In this document: positions 33,694 through 45,800 of the stretch, one piece after another
Numbering within the stretch: the first letter of the stretch is position 1
How the letters are laid out: each line of letters starts with the position of its first letter
Source: Schistosoma haematobium
Taxonomy: Eukaryota > Platyhelminthes > Trematoda > Strigeidida > Schistosomatidae
Length of the DNA: 64,000 nucleotides
NCBI RefSeq assembly: GCF_000699445.3
Contig: NC_067196.1
Location: 60,765,364 to 60,829,363, forward strand
Reading direction: 5' to 3'
Translations under genes and position numbers: made by a program
The notes under the pieces: model-generated
Seen by the model: the letters and a program-made list of their open reading frames with translations, nothing else
What the model was told of the DNA's origin: nothing
The model's database searches: none

Positions 33694-34830
33694 AAGAACA
33701 TTTAAGTATCATTTGAAAAAGGTTTAAACAATTTAGTGACCATCATCGCTTTTGCAGATAGTAGTAATATCTGAAAATAATCACTAATAATCTATGTTGT
33801 CGGTATCATGTGAAATATTGTATCAATATTGTTTCTTTAATTTCTCTTATTCCCATAATGCGGGGAATTTTAGACTCAGATTCACACAAATAAGTTGGAT
33901 CATTCTTACGTTTGTGTTTTAAAGCCTTTTTCTGTAGATTTTAATAATTTTACACTATATACATTTATTAGAATGAGTAGGCTGGGAAATGATATAGCCA
34001 CATTGATTGATACTAAAAATAATGAACAAATTGTCCTGAACAACAGTAGGTGTTAACAAATAGGATTGCTACACCGATTCAATTAGATATTATAAGATAA
34101 AAGTCTGCTGAAAAATCTCATGATGTTTGAAACTGTAATTGTTATTAGTATAAACACTGATACTCTCACTAAAATGTAAATTTATCCGGATAAAAACTTT
34201 CAGACAATGTAAAACATTCATTTTCGTTGGCTATAAACAAACGCTATCAAAGGTACATATGTTTCAAACTGTGTTTTTATATCCTAATATTACTAATGAA
34301 TCAAGAAAAATCCTTATATACATAACTGTCCCTTATTTCACAATTTAGAACTTAACAATTCAAATGAAGTATTGAAGAGTAAAATGATTTTTCTCATATT
34401 TAACCAAATCATCAGTATTTTATATTCATCAAACACTAATATGGATATTTATTGAAAACTTAAACATTCTGTATAATTGGTTTGGCCTAGTTGGATATTT
34501 TCAGCAATCGACTTCCACAGCATGAAATCCATGACTTCCAAGTGTAACGAAAGGTATGATATTTTTAAACCATTAAGTTTTAATTCTATAGTTTACATTT
34601 ATTCACTTTGTGATATTACTCAGCAAATAAACGATGTGAATAATAATATTTATTACGTTCTCAACATGACTGGACTCGATAAGCTTATATTTATAATAAC
34701 TTGCCAGGAAGTTAATTAGAGTTTATTTTTGTTTAAAATCTTCTTACATAGATGATGAAGAAATGTGACATATTTTTTGATATCTCTCCTACAACTCATA
34801 TAATATTTTCAAAACAAATCCAATCGTTTT
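33694..34830. other. AT-rich intergenic DNA, no gene seen
   Basis: The 80-codon frame at 34477-34719 is AT-driven and resembles no family. Confidence 0.45.
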
Positions 34831-35183
34831 CAGTTGAATTCATTAGCCGATCTAAGCTAGAACACCATTTATAACATGGAAGCACTCAAAGTCTGTCTGG
34901 TTCTAGTATGGGACCCTTCAGCAGTGCGGATGCACAATCCCTCACGAGGGACTCGAACCCAGGATCTTTGGTTTGCGCACGCGAACGTCTAATCTCTAGA
35001 CCACTCAGCCAGTATCCGACGGTGTTAATGTCTAACTTCAATCGATTCATGATTTCGCTCAAACCTTCTTCAATTGTCTGAGGTGGACAGCTGCCTCGTA
35101 CTCGACACGGACTGGGTTCTACTGGTCACGGCTTCTCACTAGAACTCCAGGAAATCCATCTTGACGCTAGTCGTTAGTGTGTA
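34831..35183 (-). mobile_element. Hammerhead SINE, reverse strand, full unit
   Basis: Reverse-strand unit with 3' end at about 34831, tRNA-like part at about 34930-35020 with intact box B GGTTCGAGTCC and leader to about 35183. The hammerhead is destroyed: GCACTG and CTGA remain, but the core continues AGGG and the GAAA block reads CCAG. The leader has the acagctgcctcgta/gacacgg type, relating it to the 31889 and 39106 subfamily. Confidence 0.82.
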
Positions 35184-35186
35184 AAT

Positions 35187-35245
35187 GATCGACTCGTGAA
35201 TTCAACTGAAACTATTACAATCTCCACAAATACCCATACTGATAA
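35187..35245 (+). mobile_element. Hammerhead SINE junction fragment, forward
   Basis: atcgactcgtgaattcaac through tctccacaaatacc and ctgataa is the unit end plus start of the next unit in forward orientation, directly beside the reverse-strand unit. This repeats the head-to-head arrangement seen at 17101-17254. Confidence 0.7.
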
Positions 35246-36279
35246 GATCGATAATTATTTTATTTTTGTATTATTAAATTGTAAAGTGCATAAGAAACTA
35301 AGACACCTACAGGAACATAATCTAAATTTATTTTATTCATTTCATCAAAACAGAATGAGAAAAATTTAACATATTTTGAAGTAGAAAATAAGATGTAGAT
35401 TTAAAAAGACTGGGTATTGAGTGAGGTAGGAAAAAAGAGACCAACTAAGAAAAAACGAGGGAAACAGGAAGTGACAAGTGCTTTAACGTTTTCTTCGTTC
35501 TTCTAAAATGATAATAACAATAATAATGATTATTTTCACACTGATCAAAACATCAAAGGTTTACCTACTGGCTGTTCATTTAAGAAAACAACGGCAAACA
35601 GTAGAGAAAGAATATTTTTTCAAGTTTAATACGTAAAAATTAACTGGGGTGTTTTATTCTTCAAGGTAGACAATATTTTTTGATTGTGATTATTATTTCT
35701 ATCTTGTTACTATTATCCTCATGATCACGACCACCACTGCCGCCGCTCATAAATACATAATTACAGGACTTATTTCATTTGTGTCTTCTAAATAATTTCT
35801 TTAAATTGCCTTTGCTTCTAATAATAAGTTGTAAAAAGATGAGTTGATTTTAAGAAGTGTTAATAAAGTGTTAAGTAGAAAGTTACTAGTTATGAGATGA
35901 AGAAACAGTAATGAATGAAGTTTATATCAGTCTTAAATGGTTTGTGTACAGATACTTTTGTAATATTGAGTGAATCTATGTCTATCTTTGATTTATTACA
36001 CATGATTATACGCTGAAATTGTCTGATAGAAAGTAAAAATTGTTTAAAATTTTAAAGCTTTACATGAAAACAGGTAGATTAAGGGGATATATTGACTTTA
36101 ATCCTCTACATTAAACCAGCAGTGAAATTAGACGGGGTTGTAGACTCTCACAGTTCTCCTCACATTTCCCCACCAATGACATACTGAAAACAACTTCGAA
36201 TAAAGAATGTAACGATGGTGGCAGTGTAAATCAGTTATATGTAGAATCAGCTCTCAACCTCGAGTATGGGAGTGATACT
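35246..36279. other. AT-rich intergenic DNA, no gene seen
   Basis: No coding-like frame or recognised repeat. Confidence 0.45.
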
Positions 36280-37475
36280 TTATGACTGTGAACCTGATAC
36301 AATGTGCTTCGGTTCAAGCTGCCATACAGAGGGACGAAATCGTCAGGCCAAATCCCAGATTAGTAGAGGTAGTAACGGTGTCAGTGGTAGCACGGAAGAT
36401 TAGGTATCAAAGATATGACTCAAGAAGAGGATACAAATTAGTGAAATAATAAAAAAACGAACGAGGAATTTAGTTTCCCAGAATTTGAAAGAAGACAAAG
36501 AATGAATGCACCTGCTCTATTGCAGACAATTTTGGGCCATATCATTCAAAGTCTCTGACGATTAGTTACGGTATTCACGCCGACCCCAACCAGGTAGTCT
36601 GTACCTCCTAACAAGCCTCAGCCCAGTTGTCATCGACTTCATGAACTGATAGCATGTCTTGATTTGACCGTCCCTAACTTTTTTCCAGCCTACTCCTGTG
36701 CAGGAAAATATAGCCTGTCGATGTAAGTGATGGTTGGGCATACGTAACACATGTCTAAACTACCACAGTTGATACGGATTAACTACCACATCAACCGATT
36801 TACCATCTTTACCTAGTACTCTACTCTTAACTCAGACATCGCTTACTCCGTGGTATTCTAATACCAATAGCCAATGAATATCTTCTATTCTTAATGCCTA
36901 TATTTCACATCCATAAGGTGGGACGGTGAGCTACTGTTCAGTAAACTCACCCTTTTGTCGACAGATAGATATCTCGCCTATGCCACAAATGACGCAAGCT
37001 GACAAAAGTCAATTGAGCATTCTGGGTTTGTGCCGAGATTTTGCCAGATATCAGAGTGAGGTGGTCAATATGTTCAACTACTTAACCCATATTCTTAAAC
37101 CAGATGACGCAATCCAATCCAGAAGTAAAATTTTGCAGTTTGAGAGAGAGAACCGTATCCTAAACATGTTTTCATTGTTGTTTAGTGTGGTCGAAAGACT
37201 GCACTTAGCGTCTTCACCAAACAAAACTATATCATCAGCGTATTTCAAGCGAATAAGGGAATCCTCTACTAGCAGCCAGACCCCTGAAAAGTCAAACGAT
37301 GAGTGTTATCTCTAGAAGCACGTCTACGACAAAGTTGCGTAAAAATAGAGAAAGCCGACGACCTTGACGAACATCACAAATGCGTGCTCGACTACCGTAT
37401 GATAAAAGTCTAAAAATGCACTCCAGAACGAGCAACAGTCTTCTATCAATCTCCCTCAACGATGACTAATGGCAA
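36280..37475 (-). mobile_element. RTE lineage B, reverse strand, RT fragment to 3' end
   Basis: Read on the reverse strand: relic of motif B (VRQGRRLSLFLRNFVVDVLLE, near 37360), after a frame change the catalytic block LIRLKYADDIVLFGEDAK (near 37230), a broken connection region, then HVLRMPNHHLHRQAIF (about 36740), GVGWKKVRDGQIKTC and LPGWGRREYRN (to about 36560), and a 3' UTR ending near 36282 (tatcaggttcacagtca). The C-terminal part matches the 5251 and 27578 copies; the 3' UTR matches 61330-61475 better, so this is an older subfamily. Many stops; no 5' part. Confidence 0.85.
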
Positions 37476-37856
37476 TGTGATCTATTCTAATCTATTCTAA
37501 TTCATATCATTTTCATGAGTAAACTGATGTTATGTAGACTTAAAGTTAGTATTTCTTATTTTTACGAACGTAAGTTGGGGTCAGTTGGGAAATTTTGTCA
37601 TAATTCATTTTCAAAGCCCCAATTTTGTAACTACCAAGTCTAATCTGTTTAGAATATCCTGATAAATGAGAATGTTAAATTCGCATGTTACGTCAATCAA
37701 CAATACCAATCTACTGTATATTAATAGATGTCCATCAAAAATAACTTCATCACTGACATAAAAAATATGATTTTCTCTAAACCTCAAGAATTACTCTGAA
37801 TGTATATCGAAGTTTATTACTGGTTGTAAACGGTTATATTTTACCATCATCGATAG

Positions 37857-37922
<66 letters not shown>

Positions 37923-39105
37923 GACTATTACTACTACTACTACTATTACTACTAAAAATAATAATAATTGTAACTCGGAATGTACAATCAAAATAAATGA
38001 CCTTCCCCAGAACGAAATCATTGAAGAAGCCAAGAAAAGTGTGTTAACAGATTCACTTAAATGAAATTGTGCTTTTTTCACACAAGATGTAGGAAAATTT
38101 GTCATTAATTATATTCTCTTTTTGGTTTTTTTTTTAACATTAAACACTTTATATAATCTAAAGTAGTTTACATCAAATTGATATTTAAGAAAGAAATTAT
38201 TAGTAAATTTTCAATGGATTATTTTTAAGTGGCTTGTTTACGTCAAGAGTGTAACTCATTACATATTACTTTTTTCTAGTTCACAAGGACTATGTTTGTT
38301 TATTCTTAGAATAGGTGCTGATTAGATTCTATCCATTATTCGTAAAATTCATTGTATTCAATATCAGCATTGTGCATAATAAGTTGCAAATTGGTAATGG
38401 CTAAATTAGATTATTTCTTCACTTCGATATATTCGTTTAACGATTTTTCTATTTATTGTCACTCCTCTTGAAGTTTTGGTTAGTAATTAATATAAGAGAT
38501 TGACATGAAATTATTTATTGTTATGTTATCTGATTAAATCTTCATAATTTATGGCAAATTCTTATGAATAATTTTTTTCTGTTGATTAAAACAAAATAAG
38601 TAAGCAGAGAAATTATTTCAGGAAACGTAGTATTAGCATGAACTAGTTTGTTACCGTTTTTTTGTACTGGCTAAACGACCATATTTATCGATTGATCATT
38701 AATTAAGATTTGCAATTTTCCGCTGTTGTTGCTCACGATTACAGTTGATCAGCCTCCGATGGAATGTGTACATTCTGAGTGGGTTTAAGTCTCACTGTGG
38801 ATATTAACATTAAGATTGAGGTAAGTCCAAATAAAAAGTTCCCAATATTATGAAATGCACATCCTGAATTCCATTACTAATAACAATTCAACGTATCTAT
38901 TGATTATTGAATGATTTGAGTGCTAAGCATATAAAATGTCCTAATTTTCTGTGTAATATCCCCATCCAGAATTTTAGTATTTCAATTCATCCATAATTGT
39001 CTGCATATAGAGATTGGTATGTTATAACGTTTGATAGCCAACTGAAGTTTACTCATATGAATCTGAAGTGGTCACTCAATTTATCGCTTCGATAGGTAAT
39101 TATCA
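37476..39105. other. AT-rich intergenic DNA with a long (ACT)n block
   Basis: Apart from the microsatellite at 37856-37955, no coding-like frame or recognised element. Confidence 0.5.
37856..37955. repeat. (ACT)n microsatellite
   Basis: About 100 bp of ACT/TAC units with a few interruptions after 37920. The reverse-strand frame across it gives a polyvaline run and is not a gene. Confidence 0.96.
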
Positions 39106-39417
39106 GAGTTCTAGTGAGAAGTCGTGACTAATAGAATTCAACCGTGTCGGGTATGAGGCAGTTACCCATCGAAGACAATGGAAAATGGCCGCGCGATATT
39201 GTGGACTGGTTGAAGTTAGATATTAACACCATTGGATACCGTCTCAGTGGTTTAGAGGTTAAGTTTTCACACTCGAGACCAAAGGCCATGGTTTCGAGTC
39301 CCGCGTGTGGAATGGTGGGCGTGCACTGCTGATGAGTTACGTACTAAAATGAAACAACCATCTAGTGCTTTTAGCTTTTCAATGGTGGTCTAACACTGAT
39401 CGGTTTATGATCTCAAC
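39106..39417 (+). mobile_element. Hammerhead SINE, second subfamily
   Basis: Leader from gttctagtgagaagtcgtgac with gtgtcgggtatgaggcag, box A ctcagtggtttagagg, box B-like GTTTCGAGTCC. Hammerhead region 39323-39368: stem I GCACTG/TAGTGC holds with a wobble, CTGATGA is canonical and GAAA is present, but stem II (GTTA/AAAT) is weak and the cleavage triplet is ATC. Probably inactive or weak. Confidence 0.82.
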
Positions 39418-40411
39418 AAAAATTTAATTTGTAGTTTTAGAATTCTATTTTCTGTATGACATTCGACTTGTTTCATTTAAAGCGATGTGCATTAAAAATA
39501 TTTTATTTGTCAGTTACATCATCTTTAGGAAGATCTCAACTATCCAAATGCAATTTATGGGAAGTATTAAGCTTCACGTTTCAAGTAAACACTTATGAAG
39601 AGAAGGGATTATTAAAACGTACTATATGTTCACTCATTAGGGTCATCAGAGTAATTATAAGCATGACTAATTCAGGAGTTGAGATGAGAATGATATCATA
39701 TGATTAGCAATCAAAAATGTGAAGTGGAAACAATTCGCTGATACTACAACTACTACTACTAATAATAATCACAATAATAATTATTATATGTGTGTGTTAA
39801 ATATCATAAGAGAGTAATCAAAAAGCGATAGAACCAGGATCACTATAAAAATAGTATTTAACAAACTCTTTTTGAACATATTACTCTAAATTCAAAATAA
39901 AGATAAAGTTTTCTTTCAAATATATCATAGGCTTCAGTGAATGAACTAAATGTTACAAAAAGAGTATATTGCTACAGCAGAACTAATATTATTGATATAG
40001 GTGAGGTTGTAGAGATTAAACTTAACAGTTTACATTATAGGGTGGCCTTAGACAATTGTCGATTCCCATGAAATCTCAGTATGGCCATCTAAATAGATTT
40101 TTGTGATCTCTATAGGATTGGTATTTTTTTAATATCATAACCAACAATGTTACAAATATAAATCTACTGTTAATAAAGCATAATAATATATAATTATAAA
40201 AAAATGTTATGAAAATAATAATAATAATTGTAATAAATAAATAGATAAATAACTTATATCATTTATTCATGAAGAAAGGGATATGAACTTGTTTTCAAGA
40301 ATATATTTCTTATCTTTTAATACATAATAATAGTAAATGTAATGATACACTTTAGATGAAAATACCCCGTGATTTTTTATCCTATATGTATTAAGAATTA
40401 GTTTCTTAATT
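39418..40411. other. AT-rich intergenic DNA, no gene seen
   Basis: The 83-codon frame 39456-39707 (MTFDLFHLKRCALKIFYLSV...) resembles no family and I treat it as chance. Short (AAT)n/(ACT)n runs near 39740-39790 and 40210-40230. Confidence 0.45.
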
Positions 40412-40650
40412 GAAGATAGTCGCGCAATATCGTGGATTGGTTGAGATTAGACATTGACACCATTGGATGCCGGTTCAGTGATTTAGAGGTTAAGCGTTCG
40501 CGCGCGTAGACCAAAGGTCCTGGGTTCAGATCCCGCGTGCGGGACCGCGGATGCGCACTGCTGAGAGGTCCCATATTAGGACGAAACGGTCGTCCAATGC
40601 TTCTAAATTTTCATTGTTGGTCTAAAATCAATCGGTTTATGATCTCAATC
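40412..40650 (+). mobile_element. Hammerhead SINE, second subfamily, short leader
   Basis: Starts in the leader (gaagatagtcgcgcaatatcg), with box A (ggttcagtgatttagagg) and box B-like GGTTCAGATCC. The hammerhead region 40555-40600 keeps GCACTG and GACGAAAC, but the core reads CTGAGAG rather than CTGANGA, so the ribozyme is broken. Confidence 0.83.
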
Positions 40651-41872
40651 AAAAATTTGATAGTATTTATATTTCTGTCTCTCAATGAATCTTTACATTT
40701 ACAGATAGATATATTTAAACAAGATCTTGTTAGCAATAGGGTAACCGGAGTCAGTAAGATGAGATAATAGTAACACAATAGACTTTATATGAAACACGGT
40801 TATCCAGAGAAATATGGTAAAGTTGCCAGTATGAATATGGCTTCATGAAACTGCTTACCTGCCATCAGTTAACAAGAAACGATTGTATTCGACTCAGACA
40901 TTCTCAAAAAGTTAACGTTAGTGACTGGATAACGATAAAATCAAAGGAAATTGTTGGTTTTGCACATTCTTGAAATCTGTATCACGTATCATTTCCTACT
41001 ACCTGTTGTATGGCGTTAATAAAAGCAAAGAATAGACTTTTAAGTCCAATCACTTCTATGTATATTAAAAGTTTGACTTTTATTTCAACAGTGTTCGGAG
41101 TTTCAAACACCTAATTTGAATGTTTGATAGTAAATCATTTAGTCGTAGTGAAAATTATTCCCTTTCGGTGTTGATGACTAACATTATATGTAGAGTAACT
41201 ATAGGTTTCACTCCTCTAAGATTCCAGGTATATAACATTAGTCCGACGGCATATTTATGTGTACGATTGAGAAAACTGATAAAAATTCATTCCGACTTCT
41301 CTTACTATGTAATAATCAGTTAAAGATTTTTAGTTGCTAGAGCTAACCCCAAGCTTTCTAAATTTAAGGAGTAGAAGGGAATTAAAGCACAACCGAAATA
41401 AATATTTCTATATTTGTTCCATTCTGCACCCAGTAGCACTAGACCCGTGGCTAAAGTGTTTTATTGAAGATAAAATTAAGTCAAAGGTCGTATGTGTGTA
41501 AGTAACTGAGCTTTACATGTCATCTCTTAATTTTGTGGTTTGGATTAATCTGACCTTGGTTTGAATTTTGTTTTCCAGTATGAATAAAGAGTTGACAACT
41601 TCTGATTTGCTATTGGCTAAATAACTACTACTGCCCTAGATATCAGCCTAGCAAAAATATTTATGTGACCTTCGCCTTGAGATTAACCAATCATATTCTT
41701 AATACATTAGGGCCATTCATCTAGCTGAGAAAACTGAGGCACACGGATTAAATTTCTAGTTAGTTACGGATGTACGTATTTGCGATGTCATTAAAAGGGG
41801 ATCAGTTGTCCTTCATACCCATTCAAATAAGGAATTTATGTTCTCAATTATAGCACTCATGCTACTGGATTC
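40651..41872. other. Upstream region of the receptor exon
   Basis: About 1.2 kb before the receptor start codon. It should hold the promoter or 5' UTR if 41873 is the first exon, but I see no convincing TATA or initiator. Frames at 40537-40767 and 41120-41323 are unremarkable. A possible acceptor (ctcaattatag, ending 41853) would make 41873 lie in a second exon. Confidence 0.4.
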
Positions 41873-42803
41873 ATGTGGCTCTTTAGTCAAATTCCATCAA
41901 GCTCTAATATCATAACATTTAAAACTTGGAATTTTTTGTTTCCACATGTCACCACTACACTAATTTTGATCCTTTTAATTCATATTTCTGGGTCGGTACA
42001 TAGTGGTCAAATATGTAAGCCACCGGATAGTCCTAACTTACCGGAACGTAAATATAAGCTCCAGGAGCTTCATTCAGCTTTTAAACATGTTTCTGCAAAA
42101 TCAAATTTAATCAATGAAAAACGACTTAAACAGTCTCGTCTACAACCAAAAGGTTCTAATGCTCGATATATCACAAATGTGCATTTGGGGGTACAACTTG
42201 GACCATTAGGACCAGATAATTTTGCTCAGGTCCTTCCTGCAATTGATCTGGCTCTCGAAGATATACAAGCATTTCCCGCTTTTGGAGGTGTCAGTTTTAC
42301 TACAGTACTCATATTATACATTGATGCCCTTGCATGTGACGCACTTGCCTTACTAACTCAACTAAATTCGAATGGAGTGAATGTAATTTTCGGTCCTTTA
42401 AATGATTTTACTCTGGCTAACGCTGCGAGATTCAGTACTGCTATGTACAATGTCCCTATTGTGGCTCCTGCTGGCTTTGCCCATCAGCTTAGTGATAAAC
42501 TTGAATATGGAATGCTTACACGTGTCTTATTTACTTATTCTGATTTGGAATGGGTTTTTGGCAATACTTTAAAACACTATGGCTGGTTGCCAGACCAACA
42601 AACACCTATAGCCATAGTTACAACTAGGAATGTTAGACGTCGAGAAGGTGTGGTCGGGCATACAGGAATGGCTGGTGTTTTTCAACATTTAATATTACAG
42701 AAGTTCTTAGTTAAAGCTGCATATAAACTTTTATCAGTCACCTTGGATGATGAATTTGATGTAACTGATCGCTTTCTGAAACGCCTTCCTGATTCTGCTA
42801 GAA
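41873..42803 (+). CDS. Receptor guanylate cyclase / natriuretic-peptide-receptor-like, 5' coding exon
   Basis: Encodes the first 310 residues plus one base (phase 1) of a single-pass receptor. Residues 28-44 (TTTLILILLIHISGSVHS) form a hydrophobic signal-peptide core with cleavage plausible after Ser44. Residues 100-310 match the ANF-receptor ligand-binding domain: HLGVQLGPLGPDNF, then LPAIDLALEDI, CDALALLTQL with IFGPLNDFTLANAARFS, VPIVAPAG, EYGMLTRVLFTYSDL with HYGW, and DDEFDVTDRFLKRLPDSAR, which follows the natriuretic-receptor order. The usual second Cys of the GPGC loop is replaced (GPLND). Kinase-homology and cyclase domains would lie on later exons, not found here. The ATG at 41873 is chosen because the nearest in-frame upstream stop is at 41828-41830 with no ATG between. 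The frame runs on to 42913 by chance; a perfect donor at 42804 marks the exon end. A ligand-binding receptor without cyclase (clearance type) cannot be excluded. Confidence 0.85.
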
Positions 42804-42809
42804 GTAAGT
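42804..42809 (+). other. 5' splice site (GTAAGT)
   Basis: Consensus donor directly after GCTAGAA, at the point where homology to the ANF-receptor domain stops; downstream residues (SKSSIMYAVSLIAY...) no longer fit the family. Confidence 0.8.
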
Positions 42810-45800
42810 CATCTATTATGTATGCTGTGTCTTTAATAGCTTATACAATATACAGTCTCCTAATCGCAAAAAATCTAAGTTCATCCCTACTGTCAAAGGT
42901 CGTGCACAATTAATTATATTAATTAAAACACTTGGTCCATTTTAGAAAGGTGATGTGTTTGTACTATACATTTCGAACAATTTTAGGTCAATTCCGTCTT
43001 ATCATTGATCTATCGAAATACATTACTTAGTTTTGGTTTCACTGTAGCTCAATTAGCAAATACTCACTTGTATATTTAATTCTAGGCTTCACGTTTTGTG
43101 AGTGCTAGTTGTACCATTAGGTTAGGGGACTAAAGTAGTGTTACAAACTTCTTGGTGGTTTCTTTATGCATAGAATAGGTTGTTAATAAATATAGTTAAT
43201 TTACTTAGGGATTTTATCAAGAGATTCTCATACTTTGAACTTATTTCCCGTCACATATTGATGATAATATTATACTATTTAATTTATTCAATAATGTCTT
43301 CTCATATATGATCAGATATTTACATCCTTTACCATGTGGTCCTAAGAAACTTGACACTTTTAGATATTCATACGACATAAAATAGTTTTAAATTGTTTGG
43401 TGGTCTTAGTTTATCGATTTAGAACTAACTTTAGACAAAGTTATCGATTTAAAAACAGTTTTAATTTAAGTTAAAATTGCTATTTTACATCTTCATATTA
43501 CCGTAACAAATTCCGATTTTCCTAAATTTAAGTGCTGGAATTAATAATGAAGTTAAATTTGTGCTTTTGTTGAATTATAGGCCATACTATTACCTCAGTT
43601 TGTATAACTATGTTCTAAGCTATGTATTTACTCATTATTTAAATAAAGAAATGAATGTGTTTGACAGATGAAACCTGAATCACAAAAAACGATTTGTATC
43701 AGACAATGTATTACTGTACGCATTAAAATTTTACAAACTTGGGTGAACTTTAAGATTTTGGTATAATTCACATTTCCAGAAGTAAATAAATTGAAGTGAA
43801 TTGACAGTAGAACCTCGTCTAATTAATTACCGTCATGTAAAATAGATTGAAATTGCATATGGACAAATTTATATGAACTAGGTACAAAGTGATCATGGTT
43901 TTTGAAACGTCAGTTTGCATTAAATTTAAAGAATATATATTCAAACCTGTATTTTTTTGACATAATTATGAGTACAGCAGTTAAATCAACTTGAATATTT
44001 TATTACATAAAACTTTCCTAAAACCAATTAAATAAATTATAGGTATATTATTCACATAGTCTTCTGACCAGTGTAGTTCTCATTAGTACACTGAAAAAAG
44101 GCGAGCAATATACGACTTGTGACAAGTATCCGAACGTTTCACGTCACACAGAGAGAGAGAAATTAAATAACAAATCAAATGAATAAAAATAATGTATTAA
44201 AGAGACATTTTTCAACTGATGAGTGATTTCCTTGAAATTTCTTCTTGTGTCTGCACACTTCATTTGGCCAAATACAACTAGTCAATTTTAACCTAGTATT
44301 ACATTGGAGTATTTTGTAATATTCGTTTTGTCTTCATAGCTTTTGGCTAGGTTTATCCAGGAGCGGATCTGTTAGACTACGGTGGATTACATTTGGATTA
44401 CTATCGTTTTCACTATTAAAAAATTATGTAAAGCTGAAATTATTTATCTGAGAATATACATTATGAATGAGCTGTGTAAACTGACTTGATATTTGAGTTA
44501 TTCGGAATAAATGTTGAAGCACTATTCTCCAAAACTACTTTTGGGCATACCTTGTGTGAAGATAACCAACCTCTTTTCACTGTTCAATAAAAGTGTAACC
44601 TCTGTCCTTTTTGAGCATGTTTCCGTTCATCTAGTGAATGAGTGCTGGATATAGGTTTGCAATTTGCACTGAGGACTTCATTTTAGTTATCCAAAGCTGT
44701 TTACATATGTCTTCTGTGAACGTACTACTGCAATGCAATCCATCTTACCGAATAGAAAAGGCAAGTAAAGTAAAAGCTTGAAATGAAATCCTCAGTGGAA
44801 ATTATGCCCTTATATACAGTATTCGACCACTAAGTGAATTGAAAAACGCACAAAAATCCTTGGTACTGCACATATATTGAACACTGAGAGTCAGCTGAGC
44901 TGGAAATTCACGGATATATATCCTATCCCTAAACCTATAAACTTAATTTATGTATGATCAATTACGTCTTTATCAAATAAATGTTGATTTTTGAATAACA
45001 AGCAAAATTACGTCAGATTAGGCTGAGTATCAACACTATACAATATTGTCGGACATTCTGTTCAAATTCACTGAAGTTATTGTGGACAAATTTATAGTCA
45101 TCAACTTTAATTTGTTAACCTACCTATCTAACAAGTTTTCATAGAAGGTGTCTCAATAATCACTTATTACGTTTGATAAAGAATTAAGAGGATTCTAATC
45201 GACCCAAATTTTTAAATCATAAACTTCTGGGAAGTAACAAATAGCAAAAACCTGTAAAGTGATACTCTATAATGTCTATGAGTGAAACAATACATTACGT
45301 GATGTGATCTGATTCTATGATGGTCAACTCTAATTAACCTCCCAGGTAGAAGAAAATGTCCTTATATTGGGTGAAGATAAATTCCACTCTCGTTTGCAAT
45401 TTTGACCTTGCACCTGGCGACCAACCAAAATGAAGCGGGAATTTATTTACACTATCATGATCCATGATGGAGGACGTGTTTCATCATCTGTCATTTTTGC
45501 TGGCTTATATGAAAAACGTAGTTTTCCATGACGAAAATACCACCCCATCATGTTACGGATGTATGATATATAGGGAAGTCAGTCATGATGGAAGAACATA
45601 GCGAAAGACACCTCCAATTAGTTCTATGATAGAAATTATTCCGAAATATTTACAATTGAGTGACTAAATAAGCAAAAACATAACCGTAATTACTGGCTAC
45701 GATACACTCAAATACACTTGAAAACGTGGAGCTTATCCTCAGTCCTTATGTTTTATCTTTTCGTTATTGCTGGCGTAATTTTATCGCCACAGGTTTGAGA

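Noticed and set aside
34477..34719. 80-codon forward frame
   Set aside because: AT-driven, no family resemblance and no splice context.
36926..37315. 129-codon forward frame
   Set aside because: It is antisense to the reverse-strand RTE fragment, whose YADD reverse transcriptase block is the meaningful reading.
37791..38105. Reverse-strand frame with a polyvaline stretch
   Set aside because: Translation of the (ACT)n microsatellite.
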